DNA of 64,000 nt from Acidipila rosea (GTDB lineage Bacteria; Acidobacteriota; Terriglobia; Terriglobales; Acidobacteriaceae). Position 1 is the first letter of the stretch; the number at the start of each line of letters is the position of its first letter. Below, in pieces: positions 1 through 11,900 of this stretch. The position numbers and the translations under genes were made by a program. Location: NCBI RefSeq assembly GCF_004339725.1, contig NZ_SMGK01000008.1, forward strand, positions 42,000 to 105,999, written 5' to 3'. The notes under the pieces are model-generated. The model searched no databases. It was given only the letters and a program-made list of their open reading frames with translations, and was not told the DNA's origin.

Positions 1-1
1 G

Positions 2-1102
2 GCGAGCGAGATTGCACGCTCCATCGACGACTATAAGGTCATCGTCGAGAAGAGCACCGTACCGGTCTACACCAACGAGTGGATCCGTCGTGTGATCGAA
101 CGCAACGGCGTCCCCCGCGATCTCTTTGATATCGCTTCGAATCCTGAGTTTCTGCGTGAGGGAACTGCCGTCGTCGACTTCCTGCACGGAGACCGTATCG
201 TGGTTGGTGCGGATAGCGAACGTTCCTCCGGACTGCTGGCCAGCATCTACGAACCTCTTTCCTCCGGCAGCTATTACGTCTCTGAACAGGCTGTACCCGG
301 CTTCCGCACGCTGGATAATCCAACCCCCGTGCTCCGGACCACGACCAAAGCGGCAGAGCTCATCAAGCACGCGTCAAATGCCTTCCTGGCGATGAAAATC
401 TCCTTCATCAACGTCGTCGGCAATATCTGCGAGGCCGTGGGCGCGGACGTAGAGCAGGTCGCGCAGGGAATCGGGACGGACTCCCGTATCGGGCCGAAAT
501 TTCTCAAGGCCGGTATCGGTTACGGTGGCTCCTGCTTTCCCAAGGATGTGGCCGCCTTCCGTTATGTAGGCGAGCAGCTGGGCGTCGATTTTGGCTTGCT
601 GGCGGAAGTAGAGAAGATCAACGCCGAACAGAAGAAGCGTTTCTTCCAGAAGGTTCGCTCCGCGCTCTGGACATTCCGCGCCAAGCGCATCGCCGTGCTG
701 GGCCTGGCCTTCAAGGGCGGTACAGACGACCTGCGCGACTCACCCGCGCTCGAGATCATCGACTTGCTGCTCAAGGAGGGCTCCATCGTCACTGCTTATG
801 ATCCGGCAGCGATGGAGAGAGCCAAGGCCGTGCTGCCACCCAGTGACACGATGCGCTATGCCGCAGATTCCTACGCCGCCGCACAGGATGCCGATGCATT
901 GCTCGTCCTCACCGACTGGCAGGAGTTCGCAGAGCTCGATCTTGATCGCATGCATTACACCCTGCGCTATCCCATCGTGATCGACGGGCGCAATCTTTTT
1001 GATCCTGTCACGATGCTGCAGCGTGGATTCACCTATCTCAGCATCGGCCGCATGGGCGTGCACCCGACTCGCGAAGTGGCAGCCGGGCGCAAGCTGCTCT
1101 AA
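2..1102 (+). CDS. ugd: UDP-glucose 6-dehydrogenase, 5' end outside the window
   Basis: This enzyme oxidises UDP-glucose twice with NAD+ to UDP-glucuronate, a precursor for extracellular polysaccharide. The frame is open from base 2 and already reads VEKSTVPV, so the N-terminal Rossmann half begins upstream. The catalytic cysteine lies in GGSCFPKD near base 533, and the C-terminal UDP-binding domain (LGLAFKGGTDDLRDSPA) is intact. The stop overlaps the stop region of the convergent epimerase gene by 4 bases. The family is clear; only the missing start limits the call. Confidence 0.93.
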   Translation, partial: ASEIARSIDDYKVIVEKSTVPVYTNEWIRRVIERNGVPRDLFDIASNPEFLREGTAVVDFLHGDRIVVGADSERSSGLLASIYEPLSSGSYYVSEQAVPGFRTLDNPTPVLRTTTKAAELIKHASNAFLAMKISFINVVGNICEAVGADVEQVAQGIGTDSRIGPKFLKAGIGYGGSCFPKDVAAFRYVGEQLGVDFGLLAEVEKINAEQKKRFFQKVRSALWTFRAKRIAVLGLAFKGGTDDLRDSPALEIIDLLLKEGSIVTAYDPAAMERAKAVLPPSDTMRYAADSYAAAQDADALLVLTDWQEFAELDLDRMHYTLRYPIVIDGRNLFDPVTMLQRGFTYLSIGRMGVHPTREVAAGRKLL

Positions 1103-2049
1103 GCGGTCCGGTACTGTTCCTTGTACCACTCGACGGTGCGGCGCAGGCCCTCTTTGAACCCGATTCGCGGGTCATAGCCAAAGGCTTCCCGCGCCGCGTT
1201 GATGTCGGCCAGCGAGTCTTTGACATCCCCGGCGCGCTCCGGCCCGTACACCGGCTCCTCTTTGAAGTTGAGTAGTTCGGCAAGCACGCGAAAGGTCTGG
1301 TTCAGCGTGTGGCGCTCGCCGCACGCCACATTGAAAACTCGTCCTGCCACCTTCTCGGCAGGCCCCTCCAGCGCCAGCAGGTTCGCCGCCACGGCATTCT
1401 CCACGTAAGTGAAGTCGCGCCCCTGTTCGCCATCGCCGAAGATAACCGGTCGCTCTCCGCGCATCATCTGCAGGGTAAATCTCGCCATCACCCCGGAGTA
1501 GGGCGAGTCCGGCACCTGTCTTGGCCCAAAAATGTTGAAGTATCGCAGGCACACCGTTTCCAGTCCGTACACCTGCCAGTAGCTTCGCATGTAGAGCTCT
1601 CCTGCCATCTTCTGTACCGGGTATGGAGCGATCGGCATTGGAACCATCGTCTCTACGCGCGGAAAGCCGGGCTGATTGCCATAGGCAGATGAGGAAGCTG
1701 CGAAAACAACGCGCTTGACGCCGTGCAGCCTCGCGCCCTCCAGCACGTTGAACGTGCCGTCGAGGTTGGCAGTGTGGCTGGTGCGCGGGTCGAGCACAGA
1801 GCGCGGCACCGACGGCAGGGCTCCCTGATGCAGTATGTAGTCCACGCCCTCGCAGGCCGAAGCCACCGCATCCGCATTGCGCAGGTCGGCTTCTAAAAAT
1901 TCAATCTGAGGAAGCAGAGGCGCGAGGTTGGCGCGCAGCCCCGTTTCGTAGTTGTCGAGTCCACGTACAGTTTCACCGCGTTCGATCAAAGTTTGCGTGA
2001 TCCACGAGCCGATAAAACCAGCACATCCGGTTACGAGATATCTTGACAT
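1099..2049 (-). CDS. NAD-dependent epimerase/dehydratase (extended SDR), UDP-sugar type
   Basis: This is probably a UDP-glucose/UDP-glucuronate 4-epimerase-like enzyme for surface polysaccharide. The chosen start gives MSRYLVTGCAGFIGSW, placing the Rossmann glycine motif GxxGxxG at residues 8-14. A YPVQK catalytic Tyr-Lys motif and the sugar-binding loop (YFNIFGPRQ) follow. The frame extends 16 codons upstream to 2097, but that would put unneeded residues before the Rossmann strand. A GGAG stands too close to the chosen ATG to be a normal ribosome site, so the start is uncertain. It is convergent with ugd and divergent from manA. The substrate cannot be fixed from sequence. Confidence 0.85.
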   Translation of the reverse strand: MSRYLVTGCAGFIGSWITQTLIERGETVRGLDNYETGLRANLAPLLPQIEFLEADLRNADAVASACEGVDYILHQGALPSVPRSVLDPRTSHTANLDGTFNVLEGARLHGVKRVVFAASSSAYGNQPGFPRVETMVPMPIAPYPVQKMAGELYMRSYWQVYGLETVCLRYFNIFGPRQVPDSPYSGVMARFTLQMMRGERPVIFGDGEQGRDFTYVENAVAANLLALEGPAEKVAGRVFNVACGERHTLNQTFRVLAELLNFKEEPVYGPERAGDVKDSLADINAAREAFGYDPRIGFKEGLRRTVEWYKEQYRTA

Positions 2050-2095
2050 TCTCCACATGGTAAACGGCAGCGCACTTCGGGCATACTGGTAAAGC

Positions 2096-3043
2096 ATGCA
2101 AGCTATTTCACCTTTCAGACTCGCACCTTACTTCCGCACCCGCATCTGGGGCTTTCCTGACCTTGCTCCCTGGTTTGACTTCAAGACAGAAGGCGAGCCC
2201 ATCGGTGAGGTCTGGCTTACCGGCGAGATGTGTGTAGCCGCCACAGGCCCCCTGCAGGGAACAAGCCTTAGTGAGATAACCAGCCAGCATGGTGCAGCCA
2301 TCCTCGGCGCCGGTCACGCGGGAGAGGAATTCCCTCTGCTCATCAAGATTCTTTTCCCTAAAGAGAAGCTCAGCGTCCAGGTGCATCCCGACGATGCCCT
2401 TGCGCAGAAGTTCGGTGAGCCGCGCGGCAAGACAGAGTGCTGGTATGCGCTCGACGCCAGGCCGGGTGCAAAGGTCGCTCTCGGCATCAAGCAGGGGGCA
2501 ACCGATGACCAGGTACGGGCTTCCATCGACGCTGCCAATCTTGAAGACCTCCTGGACTGGCTGCCCGTCGAGAAGGGCGACATGATTTATGTTGACGCGG
2601 GCACCGTCCACGCCATCGGGCCCGGCGCCGTTCTCCTTGAGACGCAGCAGACCAGCGATCTCACTTATCGCATGTACGACTACGGCCGTCCGCGTGAACT
2701 TCACCTTGAGAAGTCTTTCGAGGCCATGCGTCTGCAAACCAGCGCAGGCAAAGTAGCGCCGCGCAACGAAAATGACCATCAGGTCCTCATCGATGAAAAA
2801 TATTTCCGCGTCGAACGTTGGAATCTGGCCGTCGGCGTCAAAGCCGAAGCTCTCACCCAGCCTCAGCCTTATGTGCAGATGATTTTTGTCGCGGAAGGCG
2901 CCGTTACCGTCAGCGGCGATGGGTTCGACCCCTTTGTCGTCGAGCGTTGCCAGTTGGCCGTCATTCCTGCTGCCAGCGGTCCGTGGAGCATCCAACCAAA
3001 AGGTGCAGCAGAGATCATGCGCATCGTTCCACAGTCTCTCTAG
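2096..3043 (+). CDS. manA: mannose-6-phosphate isomerase, type I
   Basis: It interconverts fructose-6-P and mannose-6-P, the entry to GDP-mannose. The protein has 315 residues, the short class I form. Zinc ligands are visible: QVHPDD gives Gln and His, GKTECWY gives Glu, and DAGTVHAIG gives His, all in the cupin core. The next gene, the guanylyltransferase, starts 11 bases after the stop, so the two are probably cotranscribed and the phosphohexomutase follows, completing the route. Confidence 0.92.
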   Translation: MQAISPFRLAPYFRTRIWGFPDLAPWFDFKTEGEPIGEVWLTGEMCVAATGPLQGTSLSEITSQHGAAILGAGHAGEEFPLLIKILFPKEKLSVQVHPDDALAQKFGEPRGKTECWYALDARPGAKVALGIKQGATDDQVRASIDAANLEDLLDWLPVEKGDMIYVDAGTVHAIGPGAVLLETQQTSDLTYRMYDYGRPRELHLEKSFEAMRLQTSAGKVAPRNENDHQVLIDEKYFRVERWNLAVGVKAEALTQPQPYVQMIFVAEGAVTVSGDGFDPFVVERCQLAVIPAASGPWSIQPKGAAEIMRIVPQSL

Positions 3044-3054
3044 AACGGAGAACT

Positions 3055-4170
3055 ATGTCTGACACTCACGACTTCAGGCCGATCATTCTGGCAGGGGGCA
3101 GCGGCACGCGGTTCTGGCCGCGTAGCCGTCGCGCACGTGCCAAGCAGGTATTGGCTCTCGACGGCGAACGCAGCATGATTCAGCGTACCCTCGACCGGCT
3201 GGCGCCACTTGCCAGCCCGGCCCGTTGCTGGGTCGTGACCAACGATCTGCTTTCCGATACCATCTGCGGCCAGCTCGATGTCGTACCGGAAGATCAGGTC
3301 GTCTGCGAACCCGCCGCCCGCAACACTGCGCCTGCTGCCGGACTTGCCGCCTTTCTCATCGAGCGGACCGCCCCTGACGCGGTGCTCGGCATGTTCCCGG
3401 CAGATCACGTCATCGGCGATGAGACCGCCTTTCTGGCCACCATCGAGCGAGCGATCGCGATTGCCGCCTCGGGAGACAATATGGTTGTGCTCGGCGTTAA
3501 GCCCACACGGCCTGAGACGGGTTACGGCTACATCGAGACAGGCGCTCCTTACGAAGGTACAGCCGTGCGTGTTCGTCGCTTTACGGAAAAGCCCAATCTC
3601 GAGCGCGCCGAAGAGTTCGTCGCAGCAGGGAATTATCACTGGAACAGCGGCATCTTTATCTGGAGCGCGCAAACCTTGGCCAATGCAATTCGAGAGCATT
3701 TGCCGGATACTGCGCCCATGCTTGAGGAAATTGCCGCCGCCTACGGTACGCCTCAGTTTCGCGAGGTCTTTGCACGGCTTTACCCCCAGTGTGAAAACAT
3801 CAGCATCGATTACGCTGTGCTCGAACCTCGCTCCGCCAAAGGCGAGCGCTATTCGCGTCTCTACTGCCTGCCCGCCAGCTTTGGCTGGAACGACCTCGGT
3901 TCCTGGGCCGCCCTCTATGAACATCAGCTTGAGCAGTTGAACGGTGGGGACGCCCGCGCCAACGTAACGGAAAGCAATGGCTCGCTGCCCATCGAGGCCA
4001 GCGGTAACTATGTCTACAGCCCGAAGAAGTATGTCGCTCTGATCGGTGTCAAGGATCTGGTCGTCGTCGAGACAGACGACGCACTCCTGATCACAACCCG
4101 TCACCACTCCCAGGATGTTGGCAAGGTAGTGAAAGAGCTGGCAGCGCAGGGCCGCACGGAACTCATCTAA
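3055..4170 (+). CDS. manC: mannose-1-phosphate guanylyltransferase
   Basis: It transfers GMP from GTP to mannose-1-P, making GDP-mannose. The nucleotidyltransferase signature is at the N terminus (ILAGGSGTRFWPRSRRARAK, then Q), followed by FPADH and FTEKP motifs. The 371-residue length fits the single-domain form; the C-terminal isomerase domain of bifunctional enzymes is absent, in line with the separate manA upstream. The ATG at 3055 is chosen because GGAG sits 6-7 bases before it; the frame runs further upstream but overlaps manA. Confidence 0.92.
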   Translation: MSDTHDFRPIILAGGSGTRFWPRSRRARAKQVLALDGERSMIQRTLDRLAPLASPARCWVVTNDLLSDTICGQLDVVPEDQVVCEPAARNTAPAAGLAAFLIERTAPDAVLGMFPADHVIGDETAFLATIERAIAIAASGDNMVVLGVKPTRPETGYGYIETGAPYEGTAVRVRRFTEKPNLERAEEFVAAGNYHWNSGIFIWSAQTLANAIREHLPDTAPMLEEIAAAYGTPQFREVFARLYPQCENISIDYAVLEPRSAKGERYSRLYCLPASFGWNDLGSWAALYEHQLEQLNGGDARANVTESNGSLPIEASGNYVYSPKKYVALIGVKDLVVVETDDALLITTRHHSQDVGKVVKELAAQGRTELI

Positions 4171-4211
4171 AGCCGCAAACCAAACCATTTCGCTGGAGAC
4201 GGAAAGACTGC

Positions 4212-5660
4212 ATGGCGCAATATTCTGGCCCTATCAAATTTGGCACTGATGGCTGGCGCGGCATCATCGCTGACGATTTCACCTTTGAAAATGTGCGTGC
4301 TGCCGCCGCTGCCATCGCCTGCTACATCCATGCAAAAACTGGCGAGGACAAGGGTGTCGGCCCGGTCTGCGTCGGCTACGATACGCGCTTTGGCTCCCGG
4401 GCTTTCGCTGAGACAGTGGCAGAAGTCCTCGCCTCTACTGGTATCCCGGTTCTGCTCGCAGACCGCATCACGCCCACCCCTGCTCTGTCTTTCGGGGTTC
4501 GCGCGCACAGTGCGGCAGGCGGAGTCATGATTACCTCCAGCCACAATCCCGCCCAGTGGAATGGCGTGAAGTACAAGGCTTGGTACGGCGGCTCCGGCAA
4601 GCCTTCTATCATTGCCGAAATCGAAACCTACCTCGGCCAAAAGCCGCCTGCAGTCGCGACCGCCGCGCCCATCGCACTCACAGACTTTCAAACGCCTTAC
4701 ATCGAGGCCATCTCGCGCTTTGCTGATCTTGATCTCATCGCCCGCTCAAAGCGGAAGTTTGCGATCGATTGCATGTATGGTGCAGGACGCGGTGTGCTCG
4801 CCGGCATCTTCAGCCGCATTGGCGTCGATCATGTTGAGATCCGCGCCGAGCACAATCCTCTCTTTCCAGGCATCAATCCGGAACCCATCGAGCCGCACAT
4901 TCGCGCACTGCAGGATGCGGTTATCCAGCACGCGTGCGATGCGGGCCTTGCCACCGACGGCGATGCCGACCGCATTGGCGCAGTCGATGAGCACGGCAAC
5001 TTCGTTGATCCGCATAAGATCTTTGCCGTGCTGCTGGAGTGGCTCCTCAAGCGCAAACAGTGGCCCGGCGACGTTACACGTGCCTTCAACACCACGTGCA
5101 TGCTCGACCGCATCTGCGCGAAATATGGCCGCACCCTCCACGAGCACGGCATCGGTTTCAAATATGTCTGCGACCTGATGCTCGAGAAAGATATCCTCAT
5201 CGGCGGCGAGGAGTCAGGCGGCATCGGTATCAGCCGCCATCTGCCGGAGCGTGACGGTTTGCTCAACTCACTGCTGCTCGCCAACGTGATGGCGGAAGAA
5301 AACCGCACCCTTGGCCAGTTGGTCGAAGATCTCCAGCAGGAGTACGGCGAACATCAGTATGGTCGCATCGATCTGCATATCAATGACGACCTGAAGAACG
5401 CCACAATTGCGAAGGCGCGTGCCGGCGTCTCGGAGTTTGCAGGCATGCCTGTTGAGCGTGTTGAGACGCTTGACGGCATCAAGTTCTTTCTGAAGAACCC
5501 TGAAGCCTCCACGAAATCAAATGCCGCGGAAACTTGGCTGCTCCTCCGCGCTTCCGGTACGGAGCCTCTCCTGCGCATTTACTCCGAGTCGTGTTCGCGG
5601 GAGTCGGTAGCAAAGCTGCTCGAGGCAGCGCGCCAGTTTGCCATGACCAGCCTCGACTGA
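4212..5660 (+). CDS. phosphomannomutase/phosphoglucomutase
   Basis: It moves the phosphate between C6 and C1 of mannose or glucose. All four alpha-D-phosphohexomutase signatures are present: the phosphoserine loop ITSSHNPAQWNG, the metal loop DGDADR, the sugar loop GGEESGGIG, and the phosphate loop RASGTEPLLRIYSES. Length is 482 residues, normal for the family. It follows manC by 41 bases and so sits between ManA and ManC in the GDP-mannose route; glucose-1-P for the UDP-glucose branch could also come from it. Confidence 0.92.
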   Translation: MAQYSGPIKFGTDGWRGIIADDFTFENVRAAAAAIACYIHAKTGEDKGVGPVCVGYDTRFGSRAFAETVAEVLASTGIPVLLADRITPTPALSFGVRAHSAAGGVMITSSHNPAQWNGVKYKAWYGGSGKPSIIAEIETYLGQKPPAVATAAPIALTDFQTPYIEAISRFADLDLIARSKRKFAIDCMYGAGRGVLAGIFSRIGVDHVEIRAEHNPLFPGINPEPIEPHIRALQDAVIQHACDAGLATDGDADRIGAVDEHGNFVDPHKIFAVLLEWLLKRKQWPGDVTRAFNTTCMLDRICAKYGRTLHEHGIGFKYVCDLMLEKDILIGGEESGGIGISRHLPERDGLLNSLLLANVMAEENRTLGQLVEDLQQEYGEHQYGRIDLHINDDLKNATIAKARAGVSEFAGMPVERVETLDGIKFFLKNPEASTKSNAAETWLLLRASGTEPLLRIYSESCSRESVAKLLEAARQFAMTSLD

Positions 5661-5730
5661 AATCTGAAATTCACGGAACGTCCCGTGTGGGCGACGAGTC
5701 TAAATAGAGGAAAGGCTAGGCATACAGAAA

Positions 5731-7356
<1,626 letters not shown>

Positions 7357-7369
7357 GCCGCAGGCTGGC

Positions 7370-7400
7370 GGGAAGGGATTCGCTCTCTGAATCCCTTCCC
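7370..7400 (+). terminator. hairpin after pgi
   Basis: A perfect 12-base-pair stem (GGGAAGGGATTC pairing with GAATCCCTTCCC) with a 7-base loop lies 13 bases after the pgi stop. The bases after it are pyrimidine-rich but not a pure T run, so it may be a weak intrinsic terminator. Confidence 0.6.
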
Positions 7401-7456
7401 CTCACCGCAACTTTTCTTCCTCGCTCGGGTCTAATGGGTTGGATAGAAGGGTGCTT

Positions 7457-8713
7457 ATGCGGGATCCACACAACAGGCATTTTTTCACTCGAACCGGCGC
7501 AGCGGCTTTTTGCCTTGGCTGCATCCTCTACCTTCCATCGACCCAGCCATTGCATGCACAGGCGCAGGCTGCTCTCAGCGATGCGGAGATAGAGTCGAGT
7601 GTCACCCAGGCGATCCAGTCCGCGCCTCAGCTTCAGAGTCAGGCGATTACCGCTGCCACTATTAGCGGTGAGGTAACACTTTCGGGCGTTGTCGCAGACA
7701 ATTCCACGAAGCAGGCAGCCGAGCACATTGTCTCTGCCATCCAGGGCGTCCGCGCCGTGCATGACAATCTCACCATCGGTAATCCGGCCGCAGTGCAGGC
7801 TGATCAGAGTGCACCCCCCGTAGATCAGCAAGGCTCCCCGCAGATGAGCGTTCCTGAACAGCCGGCTCCGGCCCCTGCGCCGTCCGCTCCAGCACCGCCG
7901 CAGAGCGCCCCTGCCGCGCAAATACCGCCTCCGCCGCCAGTGGAAAGCACTACCGCGCCGGCCCCTTATGGCGACGATCAGGGCTACAGGCCTCCTTACA
8001 ACGGCAACCAGGCAGCCTACGCTCCCACCTACTCCCAGCAGCAGCAACAGCAGCCCTCCGGTCCCGTGACCATTCCCGCCGGCACGCTGCTTCGCATCCG
8101 TACCAGCGAGCCATTGGATGTCAGGCAGGTTCAGCCTGGGTCCATGTTCGAGGCCACCGCCGCTGCTGACATCTATGAAGGCAGCGTTATCGCCATCCCA
8201 CGCGGCGCCACCGTCGAGGGAGAGGTCGTGGATGCCAAGGCTTCCGGCGCATTTGGCGGCAAACCCGAGCTTGCTCTCAAACTCACCACTCTGAATCTTG
8301 AAGGCCGCGTCTATCCCCTCGCTAGCGATGTATGGTCCTCGCAGGGAGCGAGCAAGAGCGGCTACACAGCCACCAACACCGCCGGCGGCGCGCTTGTGGG
8401 TGCGCTTCTCGGAGCCTTTCTTGGCGGAGGTCCAGGCGCGGCCTTTGGCGCTGTTGCGGGCGGCGTGGGCGGCGCAACTGTCTCCGGCGCAACCGCCGGT
8501 CCGCGCATGGTGCTTCCACCGGAGGCCGTGCTCAACTTTCATCTGAGCGCACCCGTGACGGTCCAGCCGGTTTCTTATGAGGAAGCCCAGCGGCTCGCAT
8601 CCTCCGTTCCTCAACAGCAGCAGCCGCAGCTGCGCCGGCGTCCCGTCTACATGGCTGCGCCTCCGCCGTACTACTATCCGTACTACCCCATGTATTACGG
8701 ACGCTTCTGGTAA
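7457..8713 (+). CDS. secreted BON-domain protein with glycine zipper
   Basis: The function is not known. The start ATG at 7457 has GAAGG 7 bases upstream; a TTG six codons earlier is open but lacks a site. After a signal peptide ending near AQAQA comes a BON domain (about residues 40-110), which in the family binds phospholipid or envelope partners. A Pro/Ala-rich linker and a Q run follow, then a segment TIPAGTLLRIRTSEPLD like the SH3-type domains of envelope proteins. A glycine zipper (GALVGALLGAFLGGGPGA) could insert in a membrane. The tail is rich in Tyr and Pro (YYYPYYPMYYGRFW). It is probably an outer-envelope structural protein. Confidence 0.78.
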   Translation: MRDPHNRHFFTRTGAAAFCLGCILYLPSTQPLHAQAQAALSDAEIESSVTQAIQSAPQLQSQAITAATISGEVTLSGVVADNSTKQAAEHIVSAIQGVRAVHDNLTIGNPAAVQADQSAPPVDQQGSPQMSVPEQPAPAPAPSAPAPPQSAPAAQIPPPPPVESTTAPAPYGDDQGYRPPYNGNQAAYAPTYSQQQQQQPSGPVTIPAGTLLRIRTSEPLDVRQVQPGSMFEATAAADIYEGSVIAIPRGATVEGEVVDAKASGAFGGKPELALKLTTLNLEGRVYPLASDVWSSQGASKSGYTATNTAGGALVGALLGAFLGGGPGAAFGAVAGGVGGATVSGATAGPRMVLPPEAVLNFHLSAPVTVQPVSYEEAQRLASSVPQQQQPQLRRRPVYMAAPPPYYYPYYPMYYGRFW

Positions 8714-8735
8714 GACCAATCTTTCCTGCTTCAAC

Positions 8736-8776
8736 ATCTGCCCCGGCGAATGCTCTTCGTCGGGGCAGATTTGTTT
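8736..8776 (+). terminator. rho-independent terminator of the BON gene
   Basis: A 15-pair stem (8736-8750 with 8756-8770, one G-T wobble) with a 5-base loop is followed by TTGTTTG. It lies 22 bases after the stop. Confidence 0.8.
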
Positions 8777-8817
8777 GTGGAAGCGGACCGGGGGGTGGGA
8801 TGTTGACTCTGGTACCC

Positions 8818-8834
8818 GTAGCTAGGTAAGCTAC
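8818..8834. promoter_or_regulatory. inverted repeat upstream of the TonB receptor
   Basis: GTAGCT-AGGTA-AGCTAC has perfect 6-base arms about 88 bases before the receptor start. A TTGACT at 8804-8809 is followed 18 bases later by TAAGCT, a weak sigma-70-like pair overlapping the repeat. An operator function is only inferred. Confidence 0.35.
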
Positions 8835-8921
8835 CCGACTATACAGGAAGTTTTCTGTGGCCAGAGTGCGTACTACTTTATTAACAAAAACAAAAACTTA
8901 AAAAGAAGAAAGGGTGCATAG

Positions 8922-11900
8922 ATGAAACCCCTCGCTTTTGCCACCAGGTTAGCTGGTATCGTTGCCATCCTGGTATTGGCTACCTCCTCCTTTCAACAAT
9001 CGTTCGGCCAGAATGCGCAAGGCAGCATCGTCGGTCATGTGACAGACTCCACCGGGGCAATTCTCCCCGGCGCAAAAGTCACTGCTAAAAATCTGACTAC
9101 CAACGTTGCCCGCTCCTACACCACCAATGCCACCGGCGATTATGTCTTCGTGAATATGAACCCCGGCACCTACCAGATCGCCGTCGGGGCCGCTGGATTC
9201 CAGTCTGCTTCCAGCTCCAATCTTGTCCTTGAGGTGGACCAGACGCTGCGGCAGAATTTCTCTCTCAAGGTAGGCGCAGCAACGCAGGAAGTGACCGTCA
9301 CTGCAGATGCCCAGATGCTGCAGACTGACAATGAAACAACCGGCCAGGTCATCCAGGGCGACTTGATCGAAAAGCTTCCGCTCAACGGTCGAGACTTCAC
9401 TAACCTCCTTCAGATCGGCGTTGGCACCACCATCACACCGGGCGGCATTCAGAAGACCGGCTACGTGCTTCACGGGTTGAACCCGAGCTTTCAGGAAGTG
9501 AGTGTCAACGGCGCACACGCCGACTCGATCAGTTATTCGATCGACGGCGTCACCGACACTGACTTCTTCTTCAGCGCTCCCACCAATATTCCGGGCGAGC
9601 TCGCGATTCAGGAGTTCAAGACCGAGAACGGTCAGTACGGCGCAGAGTTCGGCCAGGGATCGGTACAGGTAAACGTGGCGATCAAGTCGGGGACAAATCA
9701 GTACCACGGCTCCGCGTATGACTTCCTGCAGAACAATATCTTCCAGCCGGACAGCCAGCAGCAGATCGCAACCAATCTCCTCACTGGCGAAAATGTTCCG
9801 ACCAATCTTCCCTTCAAGCAGAACCAGTTTGGCGGCACGCTCGGAGGCCCCGTATCCATTCCGGGGCTCTACAACGGCAAAGACCGCACCTTCTGGTTCT
9901 TCAGCTATGACGGCGGTCGTCATCATCAGGGAACTACGCCGAATGCCATTGTGACCCCCACCGCGGGTGAGCGCGCCGGCGATTTCTCAGATTGGCCCTT
10001 TCCGATTTATGACCCCGCGACCACTGGAATGGCTCCTGTAACTCCGAACAACCCGGCTGGCCGTATAGCTTTCGCCAATAACCAGATTCCATTGAACAGG
10101 ATCGATCCTACTTCCGCGAAGATCGTCAACGACTTCGTAGCTCCGAACATCTCAAGCTGCACCGATCTCGCCAGCGGCTGCAAAAACTTCTCTCAGTCTG
10201 TGCTGAACACGATTGGAACGGACACCGAGACTTTCCGCATTGATCAGAATTTTCATAACTACGATCATGTCTTCTTCACCGGAATCCTCTCGCGCGACGA
10301 CACCCGGAATCCATCGGTGCAATTCGGACAATCAGGCCAGTCTTTCTCGCGTTCGAGCCTCTTCGGTCTCACCTGGGAGCATACATTCAGCTCCAACACC
10401 ATCAACCAGGCAACGCTCGGCTATGACCGGCAGCACTTCTTCACCGGCCCCGACACCGCCAATGGTCCCGATCTGGCCACGCAGGCAGGCTTAAACAACT
10501 CGCCAAATATTCCAGCTTATTTCGATCTGCCGAGCGTCTGCTTCTCCAATCAGTACGCATGCATCGGTGGCAGCAGCCCTTATGAGCAGTGGGACAACAT
10601 CTATCAGGGGGTAGATACCCTCACCCTCATCCGTGGGCGGCACACCCTCAACATGGGCATTGACTTCCGGCGCGTCAATCTCAAGGATCGCGACTCCTAC
10701 AACGCAATGGGTGTGCTCAACTTCAACGGTCAGTACACGGCGTCCAACCCAACGGTTGCTGGCGGCAATCTGCAGGACCCGACCAAGGGACCGTACGAAG
10801 GGAATGCCTTTGCCGACTTCATGCTCGGCCAGACCAACTCTGCATCGGGTCCACCTCCGCTTGGCAGCGATCTCTACTGGCTCTGGGGCAACAACTACAA
10901 CCTCTACTTTCAGGATGATTTCCGCGTCACCTCAAACCTGACCGTCAATGCCGGTCTGCGCTGGGAGCGTCCGGTATCGTTCCATAGCATCCACAACAGC
11001 GGTTATGCCTTCAATCCCGCCGGGCAGGGATCCATTGAGTGGGCCGATCCTAACTTCACCAACCCAATCCTCGCCGCGGGCGGCAATCCTAACTACCTTG
11101 GCTGCTGCGTCAGCAACCAGCTGGTTCACCTCGACACGAAGGACTTTGCTCCGCGCATCGGCTTTGCCTATCGTCCGCCTGCTTCCGACAAGCTGGTGAT
11201 CCGCGGCGGCTACGGCATCTTTTACGACACCTATAACCGCTTCTATGACGGCACCCAGTTCGATGAGAACAGCCTCTATAACTTCGTAGCCGCGCCCTAC
11301 CTCTCAACAACCGGGTACGAACCACAGTCCACCGCCCAGGTCAGGAATCTCTGGACCGCTCCACTCACCGCGGACCAGTCCTTCAAGCTGCCTTCTTACC
11401 AGGGGCCTTTTGGTCAGGTCTACTGGCCGTATAACCACAATCCCTATAACCAGCAGTGGACACTCGACTTCGAGTACGCTCTCACTCCCAGCCTGCTGGT
11501 GGATGCCGGATATGTGGGCTCCCACGGTGTCCACGAGTCGACGCAGTTGCTCATCAATGTAGCCTTTCTGCCGAAGGTCGCGGGCGACCCTTGCAACACG
11601 CTGCTCGATGCCTCGCAGGCCACCGGCAGCAATGCAAACTGCGCCAGCGATCCGAATTTCCAGCCGATCGACACGCGCCAGATATGGAGCAACCTGCCGC
11701 CGACGCTCTATGCCAACGCCAACCTGCTCAACTCCAACTACAACGCGCTGCAGCTGCAGTTAATCCAGCGCCCTGTCCACGGCCTGCAGTATCACGTGAA
11801 CTACACCTACTCCAAGAACATGGATGAGAGCTCGGGCATCAACAACATCTCCGGGGAAAATAACCTCATTCAGGACCCACACAATGTGCGCACCGAATAC